DNA of 64,000 nucleotides, taken from NCBI RefSeq assembly GCF_024436395.1, contig NZ_JAFMZO010000002.1:930001-994000 (forward strand). The letters run 5' to 3'. Below the pieces are notes generated by a model, which was not told where the DNA came from, ran no database searches, and saw nothing but the letters and a program-made list of their open reading frames with translations. The position numbers were made by a program, and so were the translations under genes. Source of the DNA: Paradesertivirga mongoliensis. Its GTDB lineage: Bacteria > Bacteroidota > Bacteroidia > Sphingobacteriales > Sphingobacteriaceae. Of the stretch, positions 55,194 through 64,000 are shown in pieces. Every line of letters starts with the position of its first letter. Position 1 is the stretch's first letter.

Positions 55194-55266
55194 TAAATTT
55201 TATAGCGGGTTAATTAATATGTAATAAAAATAAGCTTTTGCGAATATAAACAAAGAACCATCACAA

Positions 55267-55719
55267 TTATGATTGCGAAAGCAATTGCTTTACAATTTCG
55301 GAAACCAGCTTTCCATCGGCCTTGCCAGCTAACTGCTTATTTGCTGCTCCCATTACTTTACCCATGTCTTTTACAGAACTTGCTCCGGTATTCTGTATTA
55401 TCGCCTTCACTTCGGTTTCTACTTCCTGAGCGCTTAATTGCCGGGGCAGGAAACTCTCAATAACGTCAAGCTCTTCAACTTCTATGGTGTATAGGTCATC
55501 CCGATTTTGGGTCTTGTAAATCTCTGCTGATTCTCTGCGTTGTTTGGCAAGTTTTTGTAACACTTTAATTTCAGCATCCTCGGTTATTGATTCTGATGCA
55601 CCCTTTTCGGTTTTCGCAAGTAAAAGAGCAGCCTTTATTGCGCGCAATCCGCGTAGGCGAGCCTCGTTTTTTGACAGCATCGCAGCTTTAATTTCTTTAT
55701 TTATTTCTTGTTCAAGCAT
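55267..55719 (-). CDS. GatB/YqeY-domain protein
   Basis: A 150-residue member of the YqeY family, which shares the helical tail domain of GatB, the subunit of Asp-tRNA(Asn)/Glu-tRNA(Gln) amidotransferase. Typical parts are EARLRGLRAIKAALLLAKTE and SSVKDMGKVMGAANKQLAGKADGKLVSEIVKQLL. It may bind tRNA or tRNA-modifying partners; its function is not settled. It stands alone on the minus strand. Confidence 0.9.
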   Translation of the reverse strand: MLEQEINKEIKAAMLSKNEARLRGLRAIKAALLLAKTEKGASESITEDAEIKVLQKLAKQRRESAEIYKTQNRDDLYTIEVEELDVIESFLPRQLSAQEVETEVKAIIQNTGASSVKDMGKVMGAANKQLAGKADGKLVSEIVKQLLSQS

Positions 55720-55774
55720 ATTTTAGAAGGAAAAAGACCAAACTATTGATGAGACAGCGTATGAATGCCGTTTA

Positions 55775-56539
55775 TTATTTTTCTGTTCGTTTTAAATGTG
55801 AAGTACTTGCCTGGGCAGTAGGCATTATCACCAGATCATTGATATTTACATGAGCCGGCCGCGATACTGTAAACCAGATCGTATCGGCAATATCTTCAGC
55901 GCTTAAAGGCTCAAATCCCTGATAAACCTCTTTCGCCCGCTCGGTATCTCCTTTAAAGCGTATTTCAGAAAACTCTGTTTCGACCGCTCCCGGATGTATA
56001 CCGGTTACCCTTATCCCGTAAGGCAAAAGATCTATGCGCATCGCCTTATTAAGTGAATCTACTGCGTGTTTAGTGGCACAATATACGTTGCCGTTAGCAT
56101 AGGTCTCTTTGCCGGCGATTGAACCCAGATTTATAATGTGGCCTTGTTTACGCTCTACCATCCAATTGGAAACTATTTTACTAACATAAAGCAAACCTTT
56201 GACATTTGTGTCAATCATAGTATCCCAATCGTCGGTACTGCCTTCGTTAATCGGCTCGAGTCCTATACTTAATCCTGCGTTATTAATCAATACATCAACG
56301 GCCTTCCAACTATCGGACAAACCTTCAAGCTGGTTCCCAACCTCCATTTTATCTCTTACATCCAAAGTGAGTGTCTTAACCCGTATCCGGGTTTGCGTGG
56401 TGAGCGTGTTTTGGATTTGCTGTAATCGGTCTGTACGCCTGCCGGTTAAGATCAAATCATACCCCTGTTTTGCAAATAGTTTTGCGCAAGCTTCTCCTAT
56501 TCCTGCCGTAGCCCCTGTTATAAGCGCGATTTTTGACAT
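55775..56539 (-). CDS. Short-chain dehydrogenase/reductase (YdfG-like)
   Basis: A 254-residue NAD(P)-dependent oxidoreductase of the classical SDR type. The cofactor loop is GATAGIG at 8-14, NNAGL near 87, and the catalytic Ser/Tyr/Lys lie in LGSIAGKETYANGNVYCATKHAV. The closest type is YdfG/serine 3-dehydrogenase, which acts on 3-hydroxy acids. The substrate is not certain. Confidence 0.9.
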   Translation of the reverse strand: MSKIALITGATAGIGEACAKLFAKQGYDLILTGRRTDRLQQIQNTLTTQTRIRVKTLTLDVRDKMEVGNQLEGLSDSWKAVDVLINNAGLSIGLEPINEGSTDDWDTMIDTNVKGLLYVSKIVSNWMVERKQGHIINLGSIAGKETYANGNVYCATKHAVDSLNKAMRIDLLPYGIRVTGIHPGAVETEFSEIRFKGDTERAKEVYQGFEPLSAEDIADTIWFTVSRPAHVNINDLVIMPTAQASTSHLKRTEK

Positions 56540-56562
56540 AGCCTTTCCAAGTGCGAAAATAC

Positions 56563-56585
56563 TATAAATGCTTAAAGCATTTATA
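56563..56585 (-). terminator. Hairpin at the end of the ubiE-porT transcript
   Basis: TATAAATGC pairs perfectly with GCATTTATA around a five-base loop, 18 bases after the porT stop on the minus strand and 24 bases before the SDR start. The following T tract is broken (AGTATTTTC), so termination may be weak. Confidence 0.45.
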
Positions 56586-56602
56586 AAAACACTGCTTTTT
56601 AA

Positions 56603-57349
56603 TTACTCAAAATATAGACTGAACTGAAAATTACGGGTATATAATTTTTCGAGCGGACGCGAGTATGGATGATCTTCCTTTTTCAGAACATTACCAATTG
56701 AATTTGAAAGTTTAAACTCGGGCGATAATTTGAACCATTCGAAATAGAAATCGAATCCTATTGCTACCTCGTAAGAGAAGAAGCTTTTTTTGTTTTTTAC
56801 AAATTTCTCGGTCAGGGCAAGTCCCGAATCATCTGTTTTCTTCTTTGAAATAATGTCCATTGAATATTTTCCGCCGGCCAGTATGTAAGAACGGAAATTT
56901 AACCTGCGGTCAGATTTCAGTTTTATCCCGAGAGGAAACTCAACCGTTGTTGTGGGAACTTTTTGCTGACGGTTCATCGCCGGATCTTCGTATTCGTAGT
57001 TCAGCGTGCGATCTAAAAACATCAGCGCCGGAGTGATCCGCAGATCGGTGTGTTCCTGCAACTTAAACGCTGCAATAAATCCTAAGCCGAAACCGGGACT
57101 GGGGGTAGAACTGATACTTTTTAGCTGCCCCGTAAGATATTGACCCGGAACGTCCGGATTCTCATAGGAATCCTGCCAGCTGGGCTTTTTAAAGATTTTA
57201 TATTCCGAAGAAATGAATTGGAATACGAAACCGGGCGAAAATATCTGCTCGTCGGCACCGCCCCCCCAATTACCGCCCTGACCCGTCTGAGCAAATGCGC
57301 AGATGCTTCCCAAAACAAATAAAGAGAGCAGTTGTAACCGTTTTTTCAT
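56603..57349 (-). CDS. porT: PorT-like outer membrane protein of the type IX secretion system
   Basis: A 248-residue protein with a signal peptide (1-20, ending CAFAQ). The remainder is a small barrel of the PorT/PorV-like beta type (YILAGGKYSMDIISKK, FFSYEVAIGFDFYFEWFKLSPEFKLSNSIG, ending NFQFSLYFE). In Bacteroidota porT/sprT is regularly found right after ubiE, and here it overlaps ubiE by four bases, which supports the call. PorT is needed for secretion through the type IX system; the exact role is unclear. Confidence 0.8.
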   Translation of the reverse strand: MKKRLQLLSLFVLGSICAFAQTGQGGNWGGGADEQIFSPGFVFQFISSEYKIFKKPSWQDSYENPDVPGQYLTGQLKSISSTPSPGFGLGFIAAFKLQEHTDLRITPALMFLDRTLNYEYEDPAMNRQQKVPTTTVEFPLGIKLKSDRRLNFRSYILAGGKYSMDIISKKKTDDSGLALTEKFVKNKKSFFSYEVAIGFDFYFEWFKLSPEFKLSNSIGNVLKKEDHPYSRPLEKLYTRNFQFSLYFE

Positions 57350-58095
57350 TTAACACCGGTGTAAATTGAACAAATACCAAACGCCAAAGGCCGGTTTTTG
57401 GTATTCCGGTAGCCAACTCTTTCCATAAGGGAGATAAAATCCTTACCATCTGGAAAAGCCTCAACCGACTCGGGAAGGTATTTATAGGCGCTGCTGTCTT
57501 TTGAAAAAAGCTTACCTATTGAAGGTGTTATAAAATGAAAATAAAAGCTGTACAACTGTTTTACCGGGAAAATTCTGGGTTTTGAAAACTCTAATATTAC
57601 CGCTTTTCCACCGGGCTTCAACACACGCAACATGTCAGACAAACCCTTTTCAAGGTTTTCAAAATTCCTAACCCCATAGGCTACGGTCACCGCATCGAAA
57701 CAATTATCGTCAAACAAAAGCTTTTCCGAATCGCCCAACCTTACTTCAAACTTACCGGTAAGATGACGTTTTTTAATTTTTTCTGCAGCGACATCCAGCA
57801 TTCCCTGTGAAATATCGACTCCTATGATCTTTTCAGGATGCAGGATTTTAAGAGATTCAAAGGCAAAGTCTCCGGTACCTGTGGCTACGTCGAGGATAAG
57901 CTTCGGATTCTCTTTTTTCAACTCGCCAATTGCTTTCTTTCGCCAGATGACATCTATTCCAAGTGATAAAAAATGGTTTAAAAAGTCGTAGGTTTTGGAG
58001 ATGTTATTAAACATGGTGGCTACCTGTTCCTTTTTGGTAGCGTTCTCGTTGTTGTATGGGGTTACCGGTTGTGGCATATTTTGCAAAGATGGCAA
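57346..58095 (-). CDS. ubiE: Demethylmenaquinone methyltransferase
   Basis: A 249-residue SAM methyltransferase, the last enzyme of menaquinone synthesis (MenG/UbiE). SAM-binding motif I is LDVATGTGDFAF near 76-87; the family signatures RISKTYDFLNHFLSLGIDVIWRKKAI and YGVRNFENLEKGL and the C-terminal YSFYFHFITPSIGKLFS are present. It precedes porT with a four-base overlap. Confidence 0.96.
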   Translation of the reverse strand: MPSLQNMPQPVTPYNNENATKKEQVATMFNNISKTYDFLNHFLSLGIDVIWRKKAIGELKKENPKLILDVATGTGDFAFESLKILHPEKIIGVDISQGMLDVAAEKIKKRHLTGKFEVRLGDSEKLLFDDNCFDAVTVAYGVRNFENLEKGLSDMLRVLKPGGKAVILEFSKPRIFPVKQLYSFYFHFITPSIGKLFSKDSSAYKYLPESVEAFPDGKDFISLMERVGYRNTKNRPLAFGICSIYTGVK

Positions 58096-58121
58096 TTATT
58101 TAATCGCGAAAATCACCTGGC

Positions 58122-58616
58122 TTAACTTTCTCTGAGCAATGCCAATAGATCATGGATGTTCAGCGGTTCTGTAACCATCTGTAGGTTTCCTTCGGCATCA
58201 AGCGGCCAGTCTTCTTTTTGCCTGTCCCAATACAGTTCAATTCCGTTCCCATCCGGGTCGTCCAGATAGATTGCTTCCGAAACACCATGATTTGCAGCGC
58301 CGCTTAAAGGATACTCATTGTCCAGCAGGCGCTTCACTACTTCGGCGAGTTCTCTGCGTTCTGCATAGAGAATGGCGACATGATACAAACCAACGGCTCT
58401 GGCCGGCGCCCGCTCTGCTCCTTTACTTTGCCATGTATTCAGACCGATGTGGTGGTGATATCCGCCGGCCGACAAAAACACCGCACCTTCCCCATAGCGC
58501 TGTGTAATTTCAAACCCTAAAAGTTCCTGATAAAAAGCCAGCGTCCGTTCGATGTCAGAAACCTTCAGGTGGACGTGGCCAATTCTGGTTGTAGCCGGTA
58601 CCGTATATATATTCAT
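58122..58616 (-). CDS. VOC-family (glyoxalase/bleomycin resistance/dioxygenase) protein
   Basis: A 164-residue vicinal-oxygen-chelate protein with two beta-alpha-beta-beta-beta units. The metal ligands are the His of IGHVHLKVSDIERT, the His of AVGLYHVAILYAERREL, and the Glu of DPDGNGIELYWDR. The pattern resembles the first domain of catechol 2,3-dioxygenase CatE. Its substrate is unknown. It lies 26 bases upstream of ubiE on the same strand. Confidence 0.88.
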   Translation of the reverse strand: MNIYTVPATTRIGHVHLKVSDIERTLAFYQELLGFEITQRYGEGAVFLSAGGYHHHIGLNTWQSKGAERAPARAVGLYHVAILYAERRELAEVVKRLLDNEYPLSGAANHGVSEAIYLDDPDGNGIELYWDRQKEDWPLDAEGNLQMVTEPLNIHDLLALLRES

Positions 58617-58657
58617 CTTTGCGATTTATCCTTTTATAAAATTGTACCTTTGCCGCA

Positions 58658-59272
58658 ATGCTTATACATACGGCGGAATTTAAATGCAGCAATACGCGTA
58701 CCGAGAAACTACCTCCTCCGGTTTTACCAGAGTATGCGTTTATCGGTCGCTCAAATGTCGGGAAATCCTCTCTGATAAATATGCTTACCCAAAAAAAAGG
58801 GCTGGCAAAAACATCCCAAACACCCGGGAAAACGCAACTTATAAATCATTTTCTGATTAACGATAAATGGTATATTGTTGATTTACCAGGATATGGCTTC
58901 GCCAGGGCGTCAAAAAGCAGCCGGGGAGAGTGGGAACGGTTCATTAAATATTATCTCAAAAACAGAGAGAGCCTGCAATGTGTTTTTGTACTGATTGATA
59001 GCCGGGTTCCACCTCAAAAAGTGGATCTGGAGTTCTGTTTCTGGCTGGGCGAACACGGTATTCCCTTTATGCTTGTTTTCACAAAAGCCGATAAACAGTC
59101 AAAGCATAAAACTCAGCTAACAATTGCAGCGTTTAAAAAGGCGCTCCTCGATTTTTTTGAAGAAGTGCCGCAGCAGTTTATAACCTCTTCCGAAACTCAG
59201 GAGGGACGCGACGAAATTTTAACCTGCATAGGCGAAATAAATAAAGGCTTTACAGCTCCCGTTATAGAATAA
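58658..59272 (+). CDS. engB: Ribosome biogenesis GTPase EngB (YihA/YsxC)
   Basis: A 204-residue GTPase that helps assemble the large ribosomal subunit. All G motifs are present: G1 IGRSNVGKSSL at about 30-40, G2 Thr in TSQTPGKTQLINHF, G3 DLPGYGFA, G4 TKADK and G5 SSE near residue 180. It is divergent from the VOC gene and precedes the prenyltransferase by 32 bases. Confidence 0.97.
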   Translation: MLIHTAEFKCSNTRTEKLPPPVLPEYAFIGRSNVGKSSLINMLTQKKGLAKTSQTPGKTQLINHFLINDKWYIVDLPGYGFARASKSSRGEWERFIKYYLKNRESLQCVFVLIDSRVPPQKVDLEFCFWLGEHGIPFMLVFTKADKQSKHKTQLTIAAFKKALLDFFEEVPQQFITSSETQEGRDEILTCIGEINKGFTAPVIE

Positions 59273-59304
59273 TACGCAATATCTCACATCTATTTTCAAA
59301 TAAG

Positions 59305-60162
59305 ATGAAGAAATATCTTTCACTGGTACTTTTCGCTCACACCATATTCGCGATGCCTTTCGCTTTTATCGGCTTCTTTCTTGCTCTTAGCACAACCGAC
59401 AATACTTTTAGCTGGATGAAGCTTATTTTTATGATTGCATGCATGGTTTTTGCCAGAAATGCAGCAATGGCGTTCAATCGCTTTCTTGACCGAAATTTTG
59501 ATGCAGAAAACCCCAGAACCAAGCAGAGAGATATCCCCGCAGGGCGGATACCAGCCAAAAACGCATTAATTTTTACCGCTATCAACTGTGTGTTATTTAT
59601 TTTCACCACATACTTTATTAACCCTTTGTGTTTTTACTTGTCGCCTGTGGCATTGGCTGTGGTGCTTGGCTATAGTTTCACCAAGAGATTTACGCCCTTA
59701 TGCCATCTGATTTTGGGTATCGGACTAGGATTGGCCCCCATTGGAGCTTATCTGGTAGTTGCGGGCGAATTCGCCATTCTGCCCATTTTCTTTTCACTTG
59801 CTGTGGTGTGCTGGGTAAGCGGCTTCGACATTATTTATTCTTTACAGGATGATGAATTTGACCGCAACGCAAATCTATACTCAATCCCGGCAGCATTAGG
59901 AAGAAAAAATGCGCTTCGCACTTCTTCCCTGCTGCATGTATTTTCGGTTATTTTTGTTTCAATGCCTCTTCTCTACGGAAACGCCGGACTCGGCTGGCTC
60001 TACGTCATTGGCGTTGTCTTTTTTATCGGATTGCTGATCTATCAGCATCGGTTGGTTAAGCCAGATGATTTAAGCAGGGTCAACCTGGCTTTCGGAACAA
60101 CAAATGGTATCGCATCAGTAATTTTTGCCACGTTTTTCCTGCTCGACGTTTATTTTAGATAG
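59305..60162 (+). CDS. UbiA-family prenyltransferase
   Basis: A 285-residue membrane prenyltransferase with about nine helices. The two Asp-rich motifs that bind prenyl diphosphate through magnesium are AFNRFLDRNFDAENPRTKQRD and DIIYSLQDDEFDRN. It resembles 4-hydroxybenzoate octaprenyltransferase, but such proteins in menaquinone-using bacteria may be MqnP of the futalosine pathway, which would suit the nearby ubiE. It lies 32 bases after engB. Confidence 0.88.
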   Translation: MKKYLSLVLFAHTIFAMPFAFIGFFLALSTTDNTFSWMKLIFMIACMVFARNAAMAFNRFLDRNFDAENPRTKQRDIPAGRIPAKNALIFTAINCVLFIFTTYFINPLCFYLSPVALAVVLGYSFTKRFTPLCHLILGIGLGLAPIGAYLVVAGEFAILPIFFSLAVVCWVSGFDIIYSLQDDEFDRNANLYSIPAALGRKNALRTSSLLHVFSVIFVSMPLLYGNAGLGWLYVIGVVFFIGLLIYQHRLVKPDDLSRVNLAFGTTNGIASVIFATFFLLDVYFR

Positions 60163-60303
60163 CAGCGATATTACTGTCAAGCAGAGCTCTGTAAATTTAT
60201 TCGTCAGCAGAATACCATCATCTGCTTCATAATTCCTTTTATTCTTATAAAAATTCTGAAACAACCTGTTGAGATTTTAACTTAGCAGGATAAACACTAA
60301 ATC

Positions 60304-62010
60304 ATGATTAGTAAAAAGCCAAGAATATTTGTTCCTGAGAACCTTGAAATCAACTGGGAAAACCTTGAGCCATTATTTCTGGAGCTACGCGACAGACCTA
60401 TCAACTCTGTTGAAGAACTTGAGCGCTGGCTAAAAGACAAAAGCGAGTTGGAAGCGGCGCTTGAAGAGGATTTTGCATGGAGATACATCCGCATGACCTG
60501 CGACACGGCTAACGAGGAACTTTTAAAAAGCTTTCAATATTTTGCAACCGAGATTGAGCCTAAAATTGCACCGATTGCTAACGACTTAAATAAAAAGCTG
60601 ATTGAAAATCCATTCAGCAAGAATCTTGATAAAGATAAATATTACGTTTTCATCCGCGGAGTAAAAAAGGCCCTGCAACTTTTCAGGGAAGAGAACATTC
60701 CGCTCTTGACCGAAATCCAGGTAAAGCAGCAAACCTACCATTCGATTACCGGCGCCATGAGTGTGACACTCGACGGGAAAGAATATACGCTTGAGCAAGC
60801 ATCGGTATTTTTAAAAGACCCACAGCGAAGCGTACGTCAAAAAGCCTGGGAAGCGATCACTGCGCGTCGTTTGCAAGACAAAGACAAATTGGATGATCTG
60901 TTTAACGAATTGCTAAAGCTGCGCCACAAAGTAGCGCTAAACGCGGGATTTGAAAACTTCCGCGATTACATGTTTCAGGCCCTCGGCCGGTTTGACTACA
61001 GTCCGCACGACTGTTATAAATTCCATGCAGCAATCGAACGGGAAATCGTACCTATTTTACATAAACAGGCAGACAAACGTCGAATTGCCCTCGGTTTACC
61101 CCAATTAAAACCATGGGATATGGATGTTGATATATCCGGAAAACCAGCCTTGAAACCATTTAATAGCGGACAGGACCTGATAGAAAAATCTATTCGTTGC
61201 TTCAAAGAACTGAATCCTTACATTGGCGAGCGACTGGAAATCATGAAGGAAAACGGGCTCTTTGATGTAGAAAGCCGCAAAGGCAAAGCGCCGGGTGGGT
61301 ACAACTATCCTCTGGCTGAAACCGGAGCGCCATTTATATTCATGAATTCTGCGAACACCTTCCGCGATTTAACCACAATGGTTCATGAGGGTGGCCATGC
61401 GGTGCATACGTTCATTAGTGCAGATCTGGAACTGAACGATTTTAAGCATCTTCCTTCAGAAGTTGCCGAGCTCGCTTCTATGAGCATGGAGCTGATTTCT
61501 ATGGATAAATGGGAAGTTTTCTTCGATAATGAAGAAGATCTAAAGCGTGCGAAAAGGGATCAGTTAAGGGATGTTTTGAAGACTCTTCCCTGGGTAGCCG
61601 TGGTTGACCAGTTCCAGCACTGGATCTACACCAATCCTGAACATACTACGGAACAGAGAAAAACCGCCTGGAAAGAGATTATTGAGCCTTTTGGTAATAA
61701 TTTTACCGACTGGAGGGGATACGAAGAAGCCTTAGAAAATCTTTGGCAAAAGCAATTGCACATTTTTGAAGTGCCTTTTTATTATATTGAGTACGGTATA
61801 GCTCAGTTAGGGGCGATCGCGGTCTGGAAAAACTACAAGACAAATCCTGAAGTTGCACTGGAACAATACCTGGCTGCCCTAAAGCTTGGCTACACCAAAA
61901 CGATAAAAGAAATTTATAAAACTGCCGGTATCGAGTTTAATTTTAGTTCGGAGTATGTTCATAAGCTCGCTAAGTTTATAAAGGCCGAACTTGAAAAAAT
62001 CGACCAATAG
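60304..62010 (+). CDS. M3-family oligoendopeptidase
   Basis: A 568-residue cytoplasmic zinc peptidase of the PepF/oligopeptidase F type. The zinc-binding motif is HEGGH with H361 in TMVHEGGHAVHTF, and the third ligand lies in SEVAELASMSMELIS. The C-terminal ending GYTKTIKEIYKTAGIEF fits the family. It degrades short peptides. There is no signal peptide. It is a single-gene unit. Confidence 0.94.
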   Translation: MISKKPRIFVPENLEINWENLEPLFLELRDRPINSVEELERWLKDKSELEAALEEDFAWRYIRMTCDTANEELLKSFQYFATEIEPKIAPIANDLNKKLIENPFSKNLDKDKYYVFIRGVKKALQLFREENIPLLTEIQVKQQTYHSITGAMSVTLDGKEYTLEQASVFLKDPQRSVRQKAWEAITARRLQDKDKLDDLFNELLKLRHKVALNAGFENFRDYMFQALGRFDYSPHDCYKFHAAIEREIVPILHKQADKRRIALGLPQLKPWDMDVDISGKPALKPFNSGQDLIEKSIRCFKELNPYIGERLEIMKENGLFDVESRKGKAPGGYNYPLAETGAPFIFMNSANTFRDLTTMVHEGGHAVHTFISADLELNDFKHLPSEVAELASMSMELISMDKWEVFFDNEEDLKRAKRDQLRDVLKTLPWVAVVDQFQHWIYTNPEHTTEQRKTAWKEIIEPFGNNFTDWRGYEEALENLWQKQLHIFEVPFYYIEYGIAQLGAIAVWKNYKTNPEVALEQYLAALKLGYTKTIKEIYKTAGIEFNFSSEYVHKLAKFIKAELEKIDQ

Positions 62011-62063
62011 CGATCAGAGACTGAGCTTAAGACAGGATACTGCCTAGTCAAGCTCTGATGATC

Positions 62064-62071
62064 TATATTTG
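62064..62071 (+). promoter_or_regulatory. -7 box of the amino-acid permease promoter
   Basis: TATATTTG matches TAnnTTTG exactly and lies 18 bases before the ATG at 62090. The expected TTG about 20 bases upstream is not clear. An inverted repeat, ATCAGAG with CTCTGAT (62012-62058), stands just before it and may be the terminator of the M3 gene. Confidence 0.4.
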
Positions 62072-62089
62072 GCATAGTTGATAAAAAAT

Positions 62090-63820
62090 ATGGCTAAAAA
62101 TTACTTCCGTAAGAAACCTGTTTCAACTATCCTGACCGACATCCAGCAGGGATTTACCGACACTGAAAATGCCAAATCCGGTATCACTCACCTAAAAAAG
62201 GTTCTGGGGGTAAGAGACCTCACTTTTATGGGAATCGCTGCTGTTATTGGCGCCGGCATCTTCTCCACTATTGGCCAGGCGGCATTTGAGGGCGGCCCCG
62301 GTGTAACGATACTATTTATCCTGACCGCAATCACTTGCGGTTTCTCTGCTTTGTGCTACGCTGAATTTGCCTCAAGAATTCCTGTTTCCGGGAGCGCATA
62401 CACTTATGCTTACGCCTCTTTTGGTGAGTTAATTGCCTGGATAATAGGCTGGGATCTGTTAATGGAATATGCTATCGGGAATATCGCGGTAGCCATATCA
62501 TGGAGTGAATATTTCACCAACCTGTTAGAAGGGTTCAATATCCACATGCCCGCGTATCTTACCATGGACTATTTGTCGGCTATGCGGGCAAATGATAAAC
62601 TTCTGCAATTAACCGCTTCCGGGAATATCACCGAAATAACAGACCATCTGAAGTATCAGGCTTATGCATGGAATAATGCTCCCGGCATAGGCGGCGTAAA
62701 ATTGATCGCCGATCTGCCGGCACTTGGGATTGTTTTTCTTATCACATACCTGGTTTACATCGGCATTCGCGAAACAAAACGGGCTACCAACACTATGGTT
62801 ATACTCAAGATAGCTGTAGTACTGGGAGTTATAGTAGTGGGCTTATTTTATGTAACTCCGTCCAACTGGAGCCCCTTTCTTCCAAATGAATTTTCGGGGG
62901 TGATGAAAGGCGTTTCGGGGGTTTTCTTCGCCTATATCGGCTTTGATGCGATTTCTACTACTGCAGAAGAATGCAAAGACCCTCAGCGAGACTTGCCCAA
63001 AGGAATGATCTATTCGCTGATAATTTGTACGGTACTCTATATCCTGATTGCACTTGTGTTAACTGGGATGGTAAATTACAGTGAATTGCAGGTGGCAGAT
63101 CCGCTTGCATTTGTGTTTAAACGGGTTGGCTTAGACGAGATCAGCTATTTAATCTCCGTAAGTGCCGTGATTGCAACTGCCAGTGTGCTGCTTATTTTTC
63201 AAATGGGCCAGCCTCGTATTTGGATGAGTATGAGTCGTGATGGACTTTTGCCGAAAGCGTTTTCAAGAATACATCCCAAATATCAAACGCCCGGTTTTGC
63301 CACAATAGTTACCGGATTTGTTGTGGCCATACCAGCTCTCTTTATGAACCTGACAGAGGTAACAGACCTTACCAGTATCGGAACCCTTTTTGCATTTGTA
63401 TTGGTCTGCGGCGGTGTTTTGCTACTCGAAAAAGATGAGAATCGCCCGGCGGGAAAATTCAGGATACCTTATATTAATTCGAAATATATTGTTCCCGGCT
63501 TACTTATCGCAGCACTGGCTACGTTTTGGTCGCCAATTATCGGCTTGTTCGAATTTGAGGGAGGATGGCATCAGTATAAAGATACCCTACCCTATTTCTT
63601 GTTTATGATCGTGGCGCTTGTTATAGCGGTGCTAAGTTTCCGTAAAAATCTCTCGCTTATCCCCGTTTTGGGGATGTTAAGCTGCTTATATCTGATGACT
63701 GAATTGGGATACAAAAACTGGGAACGTTTTTTAATCTGGCTCGGGATAGGCCTAATAATCTATTTTACCTATAGCTATAAAAACAGCCGCCTCAATAGGA
63801 CAGATATCCCGACAAAATAA
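62090..63820 (+). CDS. Amino-acid permease (APC superfamily)
   Basis: About 576 residues from the ATG giving MAKNYFRKKP; a TTG four codons upstream is less likely. It has about 12-14 helices. The first-helix substrate-binding motif GAGIFSTIG, the second-helix GCAL/GFSALCYAEFASRIPVSGSAYTYAYASFGELIAWIIGWDLLMEYAIG and the FFAYIGFDAISTTAEECKDPQRDLP block are those of the cationic amino-acid transporter (CAT) branch. It should import an amino acid with protons or by exchange. Single gene. Confidence 0.92.
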   Translation: MAKNYFRKKPVSTILTDIQQGFTDTENAKSGITHLKKVLGVRDLTFMGIAAVIGAGIFSTIGQAAFEGGPGVTILFILTAITCGFSALCYAEFASRIPVSGSAYTYAYASFGELIAWIIGWDLLMEYAIGNIAVAISWSEYFTNLLEGFNIHMPAYLTMDYLSAMRANDKLLQLTASGNITEITDHLKYQAYAWNNAPGIGGVKLIADLPALGIVFLITYLVYIGIRETKRATNTMVILKIAVVLGVIVVGLFYVTPSNWSPFLPNEFSGVMKGVSGVFFAYIGFDAISTTAEECKDPQRDLPKGMIYSLIICTVLYILIALVLTGMVNYSELQVADPLAFVFKRVGLDEISYLISVSAVIATASVLLIFQMGQPRIWMSMSRDGLLPKAFSRIHPKYQTPGFATIVTGFVVAIPALFMNLTEVTDLTSIGTLFAFVLVCGGVLLLEKDENRPAGKFRIPYINSKYIVPGLLIAALATFWSPIIGLFEFEGGWHQYKDTLPYFLFMIVALVIAVLSFRKNLSLIPVLGMLSCLYLMTELGYKNWERFLIWLGIGLIIYFTYSYKNSRLNRTDIPTK

Positions 63821-63900
63821 GGCTATCCCTTTGACGACCTGACAGACAGTGCCAATCGAAGCTCACCATACCCGATACCTTGTTTCCGGTCACCCCCCTT

Positions 63901-64000
63901 TTAATTTGTTCTCTTCAACTGGATATTTTCGTTATACGACACAACCAACGGAACCTTCTCTACCGTCACAAAACTCAGATCCAGTCCAAAACCACGTTCT
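63901..64000 (-). CDS. C-terminal end of an unidentified gene (partial at window edge)
   Basis: The last 33 codons of a minus-strand frame, reading in from the right edge and ending at TAA (63901-63903). The visible part, GFGLDLSFVTVEKVPL then VVSYNENIQLKRTN, looks like a pair of beta strands. I do not recognise the family, so only the reading frame is claimed. Confidence 0.5.
   Translation of the reverse strand, partial: ERGFGLDLSFVTVEKVPLVVSYNENIQLKRTN

Noticed and set aside
60185..60215. Possible terminator around CAGAGCTCTG
   Set aside because: Only a 10-base palindrome with no loop and no T tract; it is not convincing as a terminator or operator.

Overview
This window is chromosomal DNA from a Bacteroidota bacterium, most likely of the Sphingobacteriaceae (Pedobacter-like). 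The supports are an AT-leaning genome with few Shine-Dalgarno sites, promoters of the Bacteroidota form TTG-N19-21-TAnnTTTG, the gene order CBS protein, nadK, DUF6089, uppS, bamA, skp, skp, a ubiE-porT pair (PorT belongs to the type IX secretion system), yeast-like cytosine deaminase, M16 peptidase pairs and SusD-free envelope genes with Gln-cleaved signal peptides. There are no transposases, integrases, CRISPR arrays or rRNA operons. Almost everything is housekeeping, in tight same-strand operons.

Layout. 1-3.8 kb (minus): the start of murI, then ppx, ppk1 and a lysine/alanine-rich basic protein, together a polyphosphate locus. 3.9-6.4 kb: yajQ, a receptor-like four-helix-bundle membrane protein without an output domain, a small unknown protein, cytosine deaminase and a lipoprotein. 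6.4-11.2 kb (minus): an apparent operon of three secreted or envelope proteins of unknown function (one built of repeats) followed by an OmpR-type response regulator, its histidine kinase and an exported hydrolase. 11.4-19.1 kb (minus): a complete thiamin biosynthesis operon under a TPP riboswitch, in the order thiS, thiC, tenI-like, thiD, thiE, thiG, thiH, thiF and an unknown 121-residue protein. 19.1-20.5 kb: an M28 peptidase and an independent RNA gene that looks like a class II tRNA of unusual form. 20.7-30.6 kb: hscA, a TauE exporter, DNA topoisomerase IB, a WecA/MraY-type transferase, a GH1-like glycosidase with a neighbouring esterase, and pfkB. 30.7-37.4 kb: two M16 peptidases, a CinA/PncC-type protein, small ORFs, dCMP deaminase, an FucP-type sugar porter and a LysE exporter. 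37.5-47.2 kb (minus): a long-form PurF and nuoH-nuoN, the membrane arm of complex I plus NuoI. 47.3-55.7 kb (minus): the outer-membrane biogenesis cluster. 55.8-64 kb: an SDR, porT, menaquinone methyltransferase, a VOC protein, engB, a UbiA-type prenyltransferase, an M3 peptidase and an amino-acid permease.

How the genes fit together: the thi operon makes both thiamin moieties and joins them; UbiE, the UbiA-type enzyme and complex I belong to menaquinone respiration; BamA, Skp, UppS, PorT and DUF6089 serve envelope assembly. The items least explained by known biology are the tRNA-like RNA at 20355-20464 with its own promoter and terminator, the envelope/two-component operon at 6.4-11.2 kb, and the unknown last gene of the thi operon.
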